The notes under the pieces: model-generated
Told to the model about the DNA's origin: nothing
The model's input: only the letters and a program-made list of their open reading frames with translations
Database searches by the model: none
Position numbers and translations under genes: made by a program
In this document: in pieces, positions 18,040 to 27,220 of the stretch
How positions within the stretch are numbered: the first letter of the stretch is position 1
Layout of the letters: each line of letters starts with the position of its first letter
Assembly (NCBI RefSeq): GCF_900114845.1
Contig: NZ_FOUK01000004.1
Coordinates: 558,001-622,000 of the forward strand
Direction of reading: 5' to 3'
From: Pimelobacter simplex
Lineage (GTDB): Bacteria > Actinomycetota > Actinomycetes > Propionibacteriales > Nocardioidaceae
DNA length: 64,000 bases

Positions 18040-19521
18040 GTGCCTCAGCTCCCGCTGCACCACGTCTTCCACCCCGGCCACGCCGACCACTATGCCGCCA
18101 CCCTCGGCGAGGGCCTCGACCACCTGCTGCGCCACCTCAAGGGGGTGGCCGGGCCGGCGACCGGGGCGAGCCCCGACCAGGCCGCCGCGCGGGTGGCGGA
18201 GGTCGACCTCGACCGGCCGCTCGCCGACACCGGAGCGGTCCTCGACGAGATGTCGCGGCTCTGGCTGGACGACGCGGTGTGGTTCCACGAGCCGTCGTAC
18301 GCCGCGCACCTCAATTGCCCGGTCGTCGTGCCGGCGCTGCTGGCCGAGCTGTTCGTGGCCTCGGTCAACAGCTCGATGGACACGTTCGACCAGAGCGTCG
18401 GCGGCACCTTCATCGAGCGCCGGCTGATCGAGTGGACCGCCGAGCGCATCGGGTACGGCGAGGGCGCCGACCCCGACGGCGTGTTCACCAGCGGCGGCAG
18501 CCAGTCGAACCTCCAGGGCCTGCTGCTCGCCCGTGGCCGCCTCGAGCGGGTGCCGGCCGAGCGGCTGCGGATCCTGGCGTCCGCCGAGAGCCACTTCTCG
18601 GTGCAGAAGTCCGCGCGGCTGCTGGGCCTCGGAGACGAGTCGGTGGTGAGCGTCCCGACCGACGAGCGGCACCGGCTCGACCCGGTCGCGCTGGAGCGCT
18701 CGCTCGCGGCGTGCACCGCGCTGGGCCTGCGACCGATGGCGATCGTCGCCACCGCCGGGACGACGGACTTCGGCGCGATCGACCCGCTCGAGGCCGTCGC
18801 CGACCTGGCCCTCGCGTACGACGCGTGGTTCCACGTCGACGCCGCGTACGGCGGTGGCCTGCTCGTCTCGCCGACCCGGCGCGGGCGGCTGCAGGGGATC
18901 GAGCGGGCCGACTCGGTGACCGTCGACTTCCACAAGACCTTCTTCCAGCCGGTGTCCTCGAGCGCGATCATCGTGCGCGACCGGGCGACGCTGCGCCCGG
19001 CGACCTGGCACGCCGACTACCTCAACCCGCGGGAGGCGACCAACCCCAACCAGGTCGACAAGAGCCTGCAGACCACCCGCCGCTTCGACGCGCTCAAGCT
19101 CTGGGTGACGCTGCGGACGATGGGTCCACGGCTCATCGGCGAGTACGTCGACGCGGTGGTCGACCTGGCGACCGCCGTCCACGAGGCGCACCGCGACGCC
19201 GCGGACCTGGAGTTCGCCGCCGCGCCCGAGCTGAGCACGCTCGTGTTCCGCTACGTCCCGCCCGGTCCCGCGCTCGACGAGCAGCGGAGCGCCGCGCTCA
19301 ACAACGCGATCCGCGAGTCGCTCTACGCCTCGGGCCGGGCGATGGTGGCCGCGACGAAGGTCGACGGCGTGCAGCACCTCAAGCTGACGCTGCTCAACCC
19401 GATGGCGACGCTCGCCGACATCACCGCGGTCCTCGACCTGGTCCGCGCCACCGGCGCCCGCCTCGCACCGGAGGCCCGGCTCGCGCCCGAGGCCCGCCCG
19501 GCGCTGGAGGTGGCGCGATGA
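18040..19521 (+). CDS. desA: Lysine/diamine decarboxylase of siderophore pathway (DesA-like)
   Basis: A 493-residue PLP-dependent group II decarboxylase. It has the GGSQSNLQGLLLAR segment that begins the PLP domain, the AspxxAlaAla site in WFHVDAAYGGGLL, and the PLP lysine K299 in VDFHKTFFQPVSSS. In desferrioxamine biosynthesis DesA decarboxylates lysine to cadaverine; ornithine or glutamate analogues cannot be excluded from sequence. It starts at GTG 18040 behind an AGGAG Shine-Dalgarno and an iron box. Its stop overlaps the desB ATG by four bases. The C-terminal tail has a short ARLAPEARLAPEARP repetition. Confidence 0.88.
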   Translation: MPQLPLHHVFHPGHADHYAATLGEGLDHLLRHLKGVAGPATGASPDQAAARVAEVDLDRPLADTGAVLDEMSRLWLDDAVWFHEPSYAAHLNCPVVVPALLAELFVASVNSSMDTFDQSVGGTFIERRLIEWTAERIGYGEGADPDGVFTSGGSQSNLQGLLLARGRLERVPAERLRILASAESHFSVQKSARLLGLGDESVVSVPTDERHRLDPVALERSLAACTALGLRPMAIVATAGTTDFGAIDPLEAVADLALAYDAWFHVDAAYGGGLLVSPTRRGRLQGIERADSVTVDFHKTFFQPVSSSAIIVRDRATLRPATWHADYLNPREATNPNQVDKSLQTTRRFDALKLWVTLRTMGPRLIGEYVDAVVDLATAVHEAHRDAADLEFAAAPELSTLVFRYVPPGPALDEQRSAALNNAIRESLYASGRAMVAATKVDGVQHLKLTLLNPMATLADITAVLDLVRATGARLAPEARLAPEARPALEVAR

Positions 19522-20822
19522 TCACCCACGACTTCGTCGGCATCGGCCTGGGCCCCTTCAACCTCGGCCTGGCCTGCCTCGCCGACCCGCTGCGCGGCAG
19601 CGACGACCTCGACGGCGTCTTCCTCGAGGCCCGCGACCGCTTCGACTGGCACCCCGGCATGCTCCTCGACGACGCGACCCTGCAGGTCCCGTTCCTCGCG
19701 GACCTCGTCACCATGGCCGATCCCACCTCGCGCTGGTCGTTCCTCAGCTTCCTCAAGGAGACCGGCAACCTCTACCCGTTCTACATCCGCGAGAGCTTCT
19801 ACCCCCTCCGCCGCGAGTACGACGACTACTGCCGCTGGGCCGCCGACCGCCTCGACGGCGTCCGGTACGGCGAGCAGGTGACCGGCGTCGAGCACGACGG
19901 CGCGGCGTACGTCGTGAGCACCGGCACGGGGGCCGCGTTCCGCACCCGCCGGCTCGTGCTCGGCATCGGCACGGCGCCGCGGGTGCCCGAGCCGCTGCGC
20001 CCGCTGCTGCACCACGGCGGCGGCACGGTCACCCACTCGGCCGACTACCTCGCGCACAAGGCGGCGCTGCAGCAGCAGGACACGATCACGATCGTCGGCA
20101 GCGGACAGAGCGCGGCCGAGATCTACCAGGACCTGCTGGCCGAGGCGCCCGACCACGGCTACGAGCTGGTCTGGCTGACGCGCAGCCCGCGGTTCTTCCC
20201 GATGGAGTACACCAAGCTCACCCTCGAGATGACCTCGCCCGAGTACGGCGAGTACCACCGCGCGCTGCCGCTCGACACCCGCGACCGGCTGGCCCGCGAG
20301 CAGCGCCACCTGTTCAAGGGGATCAGCGGTGACCTGGTCGACGCGATCTTCGACCTGCACTACCAGCAGCGGGTCACCGGGGCCGGCCCGCGCACGACCC
20401 TGCTCACCAACACCGAGGTGCGCGGCGCGCGCCCGCTCGGGGGTGGCGCGAGCGAGCTCGACCTGCTCCACGTCGAGACCGGCGAGGCCTTCGGCCTGCG
20501 CACCGGCGGGCTGGTGCTGGCGACCGGCTACGCGCCCTCCCAGCCGGCCTTCCTCGACGGCGTCCGCGACCGGATCAGGTACGACGAGCGCGGCCGCTAC
20601 GACGTCGCCGGCGACTACTCGGTCGACGTCCACGGGGGCGAGATCTTCGTCCAGAACGCCGAGGAGCACACGCACTCGCTGCTCGCGCCCGACCTCGGCA
20701 TGGGGGCCTACCGCAACTCGGTGATCCTCGCCGCGATGCTCGGCCGCGAGGTCTACCCGGTCGAGAAGCGGATCGCCGTCCAGACGTTCGGCGTCCCCGA
20801 CCACCTGAGGAGCGTGTCGTGA
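19518..20822 (+). CDS. desB: Lysine/diamine N-hydroxylase (DesB-like flavoprotein monooxygenase)
   Basis: A 434-residue class B N-hydroxylating monooxygenase. The FAD motif is FVGIGLGPFNLGLACL (GxGxxN-type), followed by the substrate-side WHPGMLLDDATLQVPFLADLVTMADPTS region, an NADPH-binding IVGSGQSAAEIY and the C-terminal LATGYAPS. It hydroxylates the terminal amine of cadaverine (or a related diamine), giving the hydroxamate precursor. ATG 19518 overlaps desA by 4 bases, and the stop overlaps the next GTG by 4 bases, so it is tightly coupled in the operon. Confidence 0.92.
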   Translation: MITHDFVGIGLGPFNLGLACLADPLRGSDDLDGVFLEARDRFDWHPGMLLDDATLQVPFLADLVTMADPTSRWSFLSFLKETGNLYPFYIRESFYPLRREYDDYCRWAADRLDGVRYGEQVTGVEHDGAAYVVSTGTGAAFRTRRLVLGIGTAPRVPEPLRPLLHHGGGTVTHSADYLAHKAALQQQDTITIVGSGQSAAEIYQDLLAEAPDHGYELVWLTRSPRFFPMEYTKLTLEMTSPEYGEYHRALPLDTRDRLAREQRHLFKGISGDLVDAIFDLHYQQRVTGAGPRTTLLTNTEVRGARPLGGGASELDLLHVETGEAFGLRTGGLVLATGYAPSQPAFLDGVRDRIRYDERGRYDVAGDYSVDVHGGEIFVQNAEEHTHSLLAPDLGMGAYRNSVILAAMLGREVYPVEKRIAVQTFGVPDHLRSVS

Positions 20823-23086
20823 TCACGATCGAGCCGCTCGACGTCGAGCGCGACCTCGACGTGCTGCACGCCTGGGTCACCCACCCGCGCTCGGTCTACT
20901 GGATGATGCAGGGCGCGAGCCGTGCCGACGTCCGCGACGAGTACGACGGCATCGTGGCGAACCCCCATCACCACGCCTGGCTGGGCCGGGTCGACGGACG
21001 TCCCACGTTCCTCGCCGAGACCTACGACCCGGCCCACTCGCCCCTGGCCGGGCTGCCCGAGATCGCCGACGGGGACCTGGGCATGCACGTCCTCGTCGCA
21101 CCCCCCGTCGGGCAGCCCGAGCCAGGCCTCACCACGCGCGTCTTCACCGCAGTGATGGCGCACTGCTTCGCCGACCCGTCGGTGCGCCGGGTCGTCGTCG
21201 AGCCCGACGTCCGCAACGCGGCGATCCGCGCCAAGAACGCCGCCGCCGGCTTCGTCGAGCTGCGCGAGGTCCCGCTGGAGGCCAAGACCGCGATGCTCTC
21301 GGCCTGCACCCGGGCGGCGTTCGCTGCCGCGACCGGCGCCGACCACCTCACCCCGGACCTGATGGACCGGGCCCAGCGGCACCTCGTCGCCAAGGCCCTG
21401 GGCGAGCTCACCCACGAGCGTCTCGTCGCGCCCTCGCCGGTGCCGGGCGAGGAGCGCTGGCGGGTGGTGGCCGGCCCGTCGTCGTACGCGTTCACGGCAC
21501 GGCGGCACCTGCTCGACCACTGGGTCGTCGACCCAGGGTCGATCGAGCGCGTCCGCGACGGCGTCCCGGCGGCGCCCGACGCGCAGGAGCTGATCGCCGA
21601 GCTGGCGCCCACGCTGGGGATCCCCGACCAGCTGCTGCCGACCTACCTCGAGGAGATCGCGGCGACGCTGGCCGCGGGCGCCTGGAAGCTGCGCCACCGG
21701 CGGGTGCCGGTCGCCCGGCTGGTCGACGCGGGCTACCAGGAGATCGAGTCGGCGATGACCGAGGGACACCCCGCGTTCGTCGCCAACAACGGGCGGATCG
21801 GGTTCGGTCTCGACGACTACCGCGCGTACGCGCCCGAGACCGGCGCCCCGGTCCGGCTGCACTGGGTCGCCGCTCGCCGCGACCTCAGCCGGCTCTCCCT
21901 CGCCGCCGACGGCACCGAGCAGGCGCTCTACGACGGAGAGCTGGCGCCCGAGGTCCGCGGCCGCTTCGCGCGGCGGCTGCAGGTGCTCGGGCTCGACCCG
22001 TCCGACTACCTCTACCTGCCGGTGCACCCGTGGCAGTGGCAGCACAAGCTGGCGATCACCTTCGCGCCCGACGTCGCCCGGCGCGACCTCGTCCACCTCG
22101 GCGAGGGGGACGACGACCACCACCCGCAGCAGTCGATCCGGACGTTCTTCAACGGCAGCCGGCCCGAGCGGCACTACGTGAAGACCGCGCTCGCGATCCA
22201 GAACATGGGCTTCGTGCGCGGGCTCTCCCCGGCCTACATGGCGGCGACGCCGGCGATCAACGACTGGGTCGCCTCCGTCGTGCACGCCGACGACGAGCTG
22301 CGCGGCTGCGGGTTCGAGGTGCTGCGCGAGGTCGCGGCCGTCGGCTACACCGGCGACGCCTTCCACCGCACGGCCGAGCCGTCGCCGTACCGGAAGATGA
22401 TCGCCGCGCTGTGGCGCGAGAGCCCGGTGCCGCGCACGCCTCCGGGCGAGCAGCTCACGACGATGGCCGCGCTGCTGCACCGCGATGCCGACGGCGACGC
22501 GCTCGTCACCGCGTGGATCAAGGCGTCCCCGGTGGATGCGGCGACGTGGGTGCGGGCCTACCTCCGCGCCTACCTGCGCCCGCTCGTGCACTGCCTGCAC
22601 GCCTACGACCTGGCGTTCATGCCGCACGGCGAGAACCTGCTGCTGCGGCTGCGCGACCACGTCCCGGTCGGCGCGTTCATGAAGGACATCGGCGAGGAGG
22701 TCGCCGTGATGGGCGACCTGCCGCTACCGGCCGAGGTCGAGCGGATCCGCGGCACCTTCCCCGACGACGTCAAGGCGCTCGCCGTCCACACCGACGTGCT
22801 CGACGGCGTGCTGCGCTTCGTCGCCGCCATCCTGGACGACGACGGGGTGCTCCCCGAGGCCGAGTTCTGGGCGATCGCGCGCGCGACGATCGAGGAGCAC
22901 GCCGCCGACCACCCCGAGCTGGCCGAGGCGGCGGCGCGCTACGACCTGCTCCGGCCGGAGTTCCGGCACAGCTGCCTCAACCGGCTCCAGCTGCGCAACA
23001 CTCTTCAGATGGTCGACCTCACGGATCAGGCGGAGTCGCTGATCTTCGCCGGCACCCTGGCCAACCCGGTCGCGGTGACGCCATGA
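20819..23086 (+). CDS. Fused acyltransferase-NIS siderophore synthetase (DesC-DesD fusion)
   Basis: A 755-residue two-domain protein. Residues 1 to about 175 are a GNAT acyltransferase like DesC (LDVLHAWVTHPRSVYWMMQG; EPDVRNAAIRAKNAAAGFVE). Residues from about 177 to the end are an IucA/IucC-type NRPS-independent siderophore synthetase like DesD (YAFTARRHLLDHW, HPWQWQHKLAITFAPD, HYVKTALAIQNMGFVRGLSPAYM, FMPHGENLLL). The first half would acylate N-hydroxycadaverine with succinyl- or acetyl-CoA, and the second would couple and cyclise the units with ATP. In Streptomyces these are two separate genes, so the fusion is notable. Its GTG overlaps the desB stop. Confidence 0.9.
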   Translation: MITIEPLDVERDLDVLHAWVTHPRSVYWMMQGASRADVRDEYDGIVANPHHHAWLGRVDGRPTFLAETYDPAHSPLAGLPEIADGDLGMHVLVAPPVGQPEPGLTTRVFTAVMAHCFADPSVRRVVVEPDVRNAAIRAKNAAAGFVELREVPLEAKTAMLSACTRAAFAAATGADHLTPDLMDRAQRHLVAKALGELTHERLVAPSPVPGEERWRVVAGPSSYAFTARRHLLDHWVVDPGSIERVRDGVPAAPDAQELIAELAPTLGIPDQLLPTYLEEIAATLAAGAWKLRHRRVPVARLVDAGYQEIESAMTEGHPAFVANNGRIGFGLDDYRAYAPETGAPVRLHWVAARRDLSRLSLAADGTEQALYDGELAPEVRGRFARRLQVLGLDPSDYLYLPVHPWQWQHKLAITFAPDVARRDLVHLGEGDDDHHPQQSIRTFFNGSRPERHYVKTALAIQNMGFVRGLSPAYMAATPAINDWVASVVHADDELRGCGFEVLREVAAVGYTGDAFHRTAEPSPYRKMIAALWRESPVPRTPPGEQLTTMAALLHRDADGDALVTAWIKASPVDAATWVRAYLRAYLRPLVHCLHAYDLAFMPHGENLLLRLRDHVPVGAFMKDIGEEVAVMGDLPLPAEVERIRGTFPDDVKALAVHTDVLDGVLRFVAAILDDDGVLPEAEFWAIARATIEEHAADHPELAEAAARYDLLRPEFRHSCLNRLQLRNTLQMVDLTDQAESLIFAGTLANPVAVTP

Positions 23087-25056
23087 CGATCACCCGCGAC
23101 GAGCACGGAATCCCCCACGTGGTGGGCGACTCCGTGCTCGCCGTCGCGCGTGCGCAGGGCCGGGCGACCGCTCAGGACCGGGCCTGGCAGCTCGACGTCG
23201 AGCGCCGCCGCGGCGAGGGGACCTGCGCCGAGGTCTTCGGCGCCGCCGCGCTCGAGTGGGACGTCCTGGCCCGCCGGGCGCTGCTCCCCGACATCGCCCG
23301 GCGTGCGTACGCCGCGCTGTCGGCCGAGAGCCGGGCGTTCGTCGACGCCTACGTCGAGGGAGTCAACGAGGTCGTCGAGCGCCGGTGGCAGCCGTGGACG
23401 CCGCTCGTCGTGTTCGCCGCCCAGCACCTGCTGTTCTCGGGCTTCCCGAGCAAGCTCTGGCGTCGTCACCTCGCCTCGACTGCCGGTCCCGAGTGGGTCG
23501 AGCTGTTCCGCGTCGAGGGTCTCCCCGGCGGCAGCAACGCCTTCGTCGTCGACGGCGCGCTCACCGCGAGCGGGCTGCCGATCGTGGCCGGCGACCCGCA
23601 CCGGGTGATCGAGGCGCCGGGCTGCTACGCCCAGGTGCGCCTCGTCTGCACCGACCCCGACGACTCCTTCGACGTCAGCGGGCTCACCTTCGTCGGCGTC
23701 CCCGGTGTGCAGCACTTCGCCCACGCGGGCGACGTCGCCTGGGGCATCACCAACGCCGTCGCCGACGACGAGGACATCGCTGCCGAGGAGCTCGAGCGCC
23801 GCCATGGCGGGGTGATCGCGCGCGGACCGTCCGGCTGGGAGCCGGTCGGCCGGCGCGTCGAGCAGGTCCGGGTCCGCACCGACGCCGACCGGTACGACGT
23901 GCACGAGGTCGAGGTCCTCGTCACCGAGCGCGGACCGGTCGTGATCGGCGGGCCCGACGAGCGGGAGGCGTTCAGCCTGCGCACGCCGCCGTACGTGCTC
24001 GGCGACCTCGGCTTCGACACGATCCTGCCGCTGGTGCGGGCGCGGACCACGGACGACGTCACGGCCGCCTTCGCCGGCCACTGGGTGGGTCCGGTCGACA
24101 ACCTGGTCGTCGCCGACGTGCACGGCGCCGTCGAGCACCGCGTCGTCGGGCGGATCCCCGAGCGCGACGCCGGCGGCCGCTGGACCGGCTGGGTCGGCGA
24201 CCTGCCGCGCCGCGTCGGCCCGCTGCTCGTCACCGCCAACGACCGCGCCACCCCCGAGTTCGCGCGGGTGGGTGCCGACTTCGCCCCGCCGCACCGGGCG
24301 ACCCGGATCCGGGCGCTGCTCCAGGAGCGGGTCGCCACCGGGCCGCTGAGCGTCGAGGACGCCGGGGCCGTCCTGGCCGACGTCCGGCAGAACGCCGGCG
24401 CGGCGCTCCTCGACACGATCGCCACGCTCGGCGACCTGACCTGGCCCGCGGCCGCGCTGCGCGAGCGACTGCTCGCCTGGGACCGCACGATGGCGACCGA
24501 CAGCGTCGAGGCCGCGCTCTTCGCCGCGGTGCGGGCTGCGGTCGTCGAGGGCCTGCACGCCGCCCCGGCGCTGCGCGGCGCCGACGGCTCCCCCTATGGC
24601 GAGCTGTTCGCGCCGTGGTTCGACCTGCGCGGACGCCTCCGCCTGTGCCTGCCGGCGATCCTGGCCACCGACAAGCCGTTCGGCGTCGATGCCCTCCAGG
24701 TCGTCGCGGCCGCGCTCCACGACGTCGCCACCCGCGCGGAAGCGCCCGTGCCATGGGGGAGCGGGCACGTCGTCGTCCCGCTGACCCCGCACCAGCAGTT
24801 CGGCCTCGCCGCGCCCGACCCGGTCCCGTCGGTCGCCGTACCGGGGGACGGCGACTGCGTCTTCGCGGCCCGCGCGCTCGGCGGCACCGGCGCCTGCGTG
24901 CACGGACCGGTCGCCCGCTACGTCTGGGACCTCGCCGGTGCGAGCCGCTGGGTGGTGCCGCTCGGCGCGTCGGGCGACGCCGCGTCACCCCACCACCACG
25001 ACCAGCAGGGGGTCTGGGCCGCCGGCGGCACCGTCCCCGTCAAGGAGCCCCGATGA
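23083..25056 (+). CDS. Penicillin-acylase-family Ntn hydrolase in siderophore operon
   Basis: A 657-residue member of the penicillin acylase family. The N terminus begins immediately with ITRDEHGIPHV, the start of the alpha chain. The autocatalytic cleavage point is LPGG-S151-NAF, where Ser151 would become the N-terminal nucleophile of the beta chain. Conserved GDPHR and WGITN segments follow. Unlike secreted penicillin G acylases there is no signal peptide, so it is predicted cytoplasmic. It lies between the fused synthetase and a second acyltransferase with 4-base overlaps on both sides. A penicillin-amidase-like gene has been described in some Streptomyces des clusters making aryl-capped ferrioxamines, so a role in acyl-group handling is plausible. 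Substrate is inferred. Confidence 0.85.
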   Translation: MTITRDEHGIPHVVGDSVLAVARAQGRATAQDRAWQLDVERRRGEGTCAEVFGAAALEWDVLARRALLPDIARRAYAALSAESRAFVDAYVEGVNEVVERRWQPWTPLVVFAAQHLLFSGFPSKLWRRHLASTAGPEWVELFRVEGLPGGSNAFVVDGALTASGLPIVAGDPHRVIEAPGCYAQVRLVCTDPDDSFDVSGLTFVGVPGVQHFAHAGDVAWGITNAVADDEDIAAEELERRHGGVIARGPSGWEPVGRRVEQVRVRTDADRYDVHEVEVLVTERGPVVIGGPDEREAFSLRTPPYVLGDLGFDTILPLVRARTTDDVTAAFAGHWVGPVDNLVVADVHGAVEHRVVGRIPERDAGGRWTGWVGDLPRRVGPLLVTANDRATPEFARVGADFAPPHRATRIRALLQERVATGPLSVEDAGAVLADVRQNAGAALLDTIATLGDLTWPAAALRERLLAWDRTMATDSVEAALFAAVRAAVVEGLHAAPALRGADGSPYGELFAPWFDLRGRLRLCLPAILATDKPFGVDALQVVAAALHDVATRAEAPVPWGSGHVVVPLTPHQQFGLAAPDPVPSVAVPGDGDCVFAARALGGTGACVHGPVARYVWDLAGASRWVVPLGASGDAASPHHHDQQGVWAAGGTVPVKEPR

Positions 25057-25604
25057 GCGTCACGATCCGACCCGTCGTCCCGGCCGAGGACGCCGCGCTG
25101 CTGCACGCCTGGGTGAGCGCCCCACGGGCGGCGTTCTGGGGCATGGCCGACCACTCGGTCGAGGACGTCGCGCACGTCTACACCTACATCGCGGAGCAGG
25201 AGCACCTCGCGGCCTACCTGTTCGAGCTCGACGGCCACCCCGTGGGACTGCTCCAGACCTACGACCCGGCGGTCGACGAGATCGGTGAGTGGTACGAGCG
25301 CCGGACCGGCGACGTCGGCGTCCACCTCCTGCTCGCCGACGACCACCGCCGGGCCGGCCGCACCCCCGAGGTCATCGCCGCGGGCATGGACTTCGTCGCG
25401 CACCTGCCGGGCTGCCTCCGGATCGTGTTCGAGCCCGACGCCCGCAACGCCGCCTCCGTCGGCCTGATGGAGCGGCTCGGCGCCGCGCGCGGCCCGCTCG
25501 TCGACCTGCGCACGAGCATCGCCGAGAAGCCCGCGCAGTTCTTCTTCCTCGACCGGGAGCGGGCGCTGGAGGTGGCACGCGGGCTGCGGCCGGTGAGCCC
25601 GTGA
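25053..25604 (+). CDS. Second siderophore-type GNAT acyltransferase (DesC-like paralogue)
   Basis: A 183-residue GNAT/AlcB-type acyltransferase: LLHAWVSAPRAAFWGMAD at the N terminus, VHLLLADDHRRAGRTPEV as the CoA-binding region, and FEPDARNAASVGLMERLGA. It is clearly paralogous to the N-terminal domain of the fused gene at 20819. Having two acyltransferases in one operon suggests two acyl donors, for example succinyl-CoA and a capping acyl-CoA. It is translationally coupled to the acylase-like gene by an ATGA overlap and is the last gene of the siderophore operon. Its 3' end runs into the nitrogen motif at 25610. Confidence 0.85.
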   Translation: MSVTIRPVVPAEDAALLHAWVSAPRAAFWGMADHSVEDVAHVYTYIAEQEHLAAYLFELDGHPVGLLQTYDPAVDEIGEWYERRTGDVGVHLLLADDHRRAGRTPEVIAAGMDFVAHLPGCLRIVFEPDARNAASVGLMERLGAARGPLVDLRTSIAEKPAQFFFLDRERALEVARGLRPVSP

Positions 25605-25609
25605 GCCCC

Positions 25610-25666
25610 GTGAGCCCGTGAGCAGGAGTTGACCTGACGACATCCGCGCACGCCGCGCGCCGAAAC
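25610..25666 (+). promoter_or_regulatory. Composite nitrogen-cluster motif upstream of narK
   Basis: GTGAG (25610) - 3 bases - GTGAG (25618) - 5 bases - GTTGACC (25628) - 27 bases - GAAAC (25662), ending 54 bp before the narK ATG. The same blocks with almost the same spacing precede the nitrate reductase gene (28678) and the nir operon (35353). No sigma-70 -10 box sits at 17 bases from TTGACC, so it looks like an activator site, perhaps for GlnR or the NnaR-like protein at 39746. Two more GTGAG copies lie upstream at 25593 and 25601. Confidence 0.7.
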
Positions 25667-25720
25667 GGCGCCGCCCCAGGCTGAGGGACGACCACCCGAC
25701 CCGAGCCCGGAGGAATCCCG

Positions 25721-27217
25721 ATGACGCTCACCAGCCCGCAACCCGATCAGCTGGTCGCGCCCGCCCGGCGCCGCCGGGGCCGCTGGATCGAGGACTGGCG
25801 CCCCGAGGACCCTGCCTTCTGGGAGTCCACCGGTGCGCCGATCGCCCGCCGCAACCTGATCTGGTCCATCTTCGCCGAGCACCTCGGCTTCTCGGTGTGG
25901 CTGATCTGGAGCGTCAGCTCGGCGTTCCTGCTCGCCCAGGGCTTCACGTTCTCGCCGCAGCAGCTCTTCTTCCTGGTCGCGATCCCCAACCTGGTGGGCG
26001 CGCTGATCCGGGTCCCCTACACGTTGGCGGTCGGCCGCTTCGGCGGCCGGAGCTGGACGATGGCCAGCGCCGCGCTGCTGCTCGTCCCCACGCTGACCTT
26101 CGCGTACTTCGTGACCCAGCCGGGCACGCCGTACTGGGTGTTCTGCGTGATCGCGGCGACCGCGGGCTTCGGCGGCGGCAACTTCGCGAGCTCGATGGCG
26201 AACATCAACTTCTTCTACCCGGCCCACCTCAAGGGGGCGGCGCTCGGCCTCAACGCGGCCGGCGGCAACCTCGGCGTGGCGATCATCCAGCTGTTCCTGC
26301 CCGTCCTCGTCGGCGGCGCCGGCCTCTTCGGCCTCGTCACGGCGAGCGCCGGCGGCGTCCATCTCGAGCGTGCCGCCTGGGTGTATGCCGGGCTGGCCGT
26401 CGTCGCCGTGCTCGCGGCGTGCTTCCGGATGGACAACCTGGCCACCGCCCGCACCGACGTCCGCCAGCAGCTCGGCGTCGTCCGGCACCGCCACACCTGG
26501 GTGCTGGCCCTGCTCTACATCGGCACGTTCGGCTCGTTCATCGGCTACTCCGCGGCGATGCCGCTGCTGATCAAGCTGAACTTCTGGCACCAGGCCGGCC
26601 CGGGCGCCCCCGGCACCGGCATCAACTTCGCCTACTACGCCTTCCTCGGCGCCCTCGTCGGCTCGGTCACCCGGCCGCTCGGCGGCCACCTCGCCGACCG
26701 CTTCGGCGGCGCCCGGGTCACGCTCGTCGCCTTCGCCGGACTGGTGCTCGGCACCCTCGGGATCCTCGGCACCCTCAGCCTGCTCACGCCCATCCCGGCC
26801 GCGGCCGGCCCGGCGCAGGCCGCGGCGGTCGACGCCAACGCCGACGTCTTCCCGCTGTTCCTCGGGGTCTTCCTCGTCGTCTTCGCGTGCACCGGGATCG
26901 GCAACGGCTCGACGTACAAGATGATCCCGGCGATCCACCGCTCCGACGCGGTGCGCGCCACCGCCGCGGGCAGCCCCGAGCGCGAGCTCGCCCTGCTCGA
27001 CGGCACCCGGACGTCGTCCGCCGCGGTCGGGATCATCGGCGCCGTCGGCGCGATCGGCGGCTTCCTCATCCCGATCACGTTCAACAGCCCGTGGGTGAGC
27101 GAGCCGCTCGCGGCGACGAAGAGCGCCTTCGCGGTGTTCACGGCGTTCTACGCGCTGTGCGGGGTGGTCACCTGGGCGGTGTACGTGCGCCGGGGGCGCA
27201 GGTACACCGGGGTGTGA
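25721..27217 (+). CDS. narK: Nitrate/nitrite transporter, NarK-type MFS
   Basis: A 498-residue major facilitator with about 12 membrane helices. NarK/NasA-type signatures are present: RRNLIWSIFAEHLGFSVWLIWSV in helix 1, and two nitrate-signature glycine-rich segments, GFGGGNFASSMANINFFYP and GIGNGSTYKMIP. It imports nitrate and/or exports nitrite across the cytoplasmic membrane. A cytoplasmic N-terminal extension (WIEDWRPEDPAFWESTG) is typical of the longer actinobacterial NarK forms. It is preceded by the shared nitrogen motif and a GGAGGAATCCC Shine-Dalgarno. The neighbouring genes encode the assimilatory reductases. Confidence 0.93.
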   Translation: MTLTSPQPDQLVAPARRRRGRWIEDWRPEDPAFWESTGAPIARRNLIWSIFAEHLGFSVWLIWSVSSAFLLAQGFTFSPQQLFFLVAIPNLVGALIRVPYTLAVGRFGGRSWTMASAALLLVPTLTFAYFVTQPGTPYWVFCVIAATAGFGGGNFASSMANINFFYPAHLKGAALGLNAAGGNLGVAIIQLFLPVLVGGAGLFGLVTASAGGVHLERAAWVYAGLAVVAVLAACFRMDNLATARTDVRQQLGVVRHRHTWVLALLYIGTFGSFIGYSAAMPLLIKLNFWHQAGPGAPGTGINFAYYAFLGALVGSVTRPLGGHLADRFGGARVTLVAFAGLVLGTLGILGTLSLLTPIPAAAGPAQAAAVDANADVFPLFLGVFLVVFACTGIGNGSTYKMIPAIHRSDAVRATAAGSPERELALLDGTRTSSAAVGIIGAVGAIGGFLIPITFNSPWVSEPLAATKSAFAVFTAFYALCGVVTWAVYVRRGRRYTGV

Positions 27218-27220
27218 GCC

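Noticed and set aside
25628..25634. GTTGACC in the nitrogen motif as a simple sigma-70 -35 box
   Set aside because: No acceptable -10 hexamer is found 16-19 bases downstream in any of the three copies, while the flanking GTGAG and GAAAY blocks are conserved at fixed distances.
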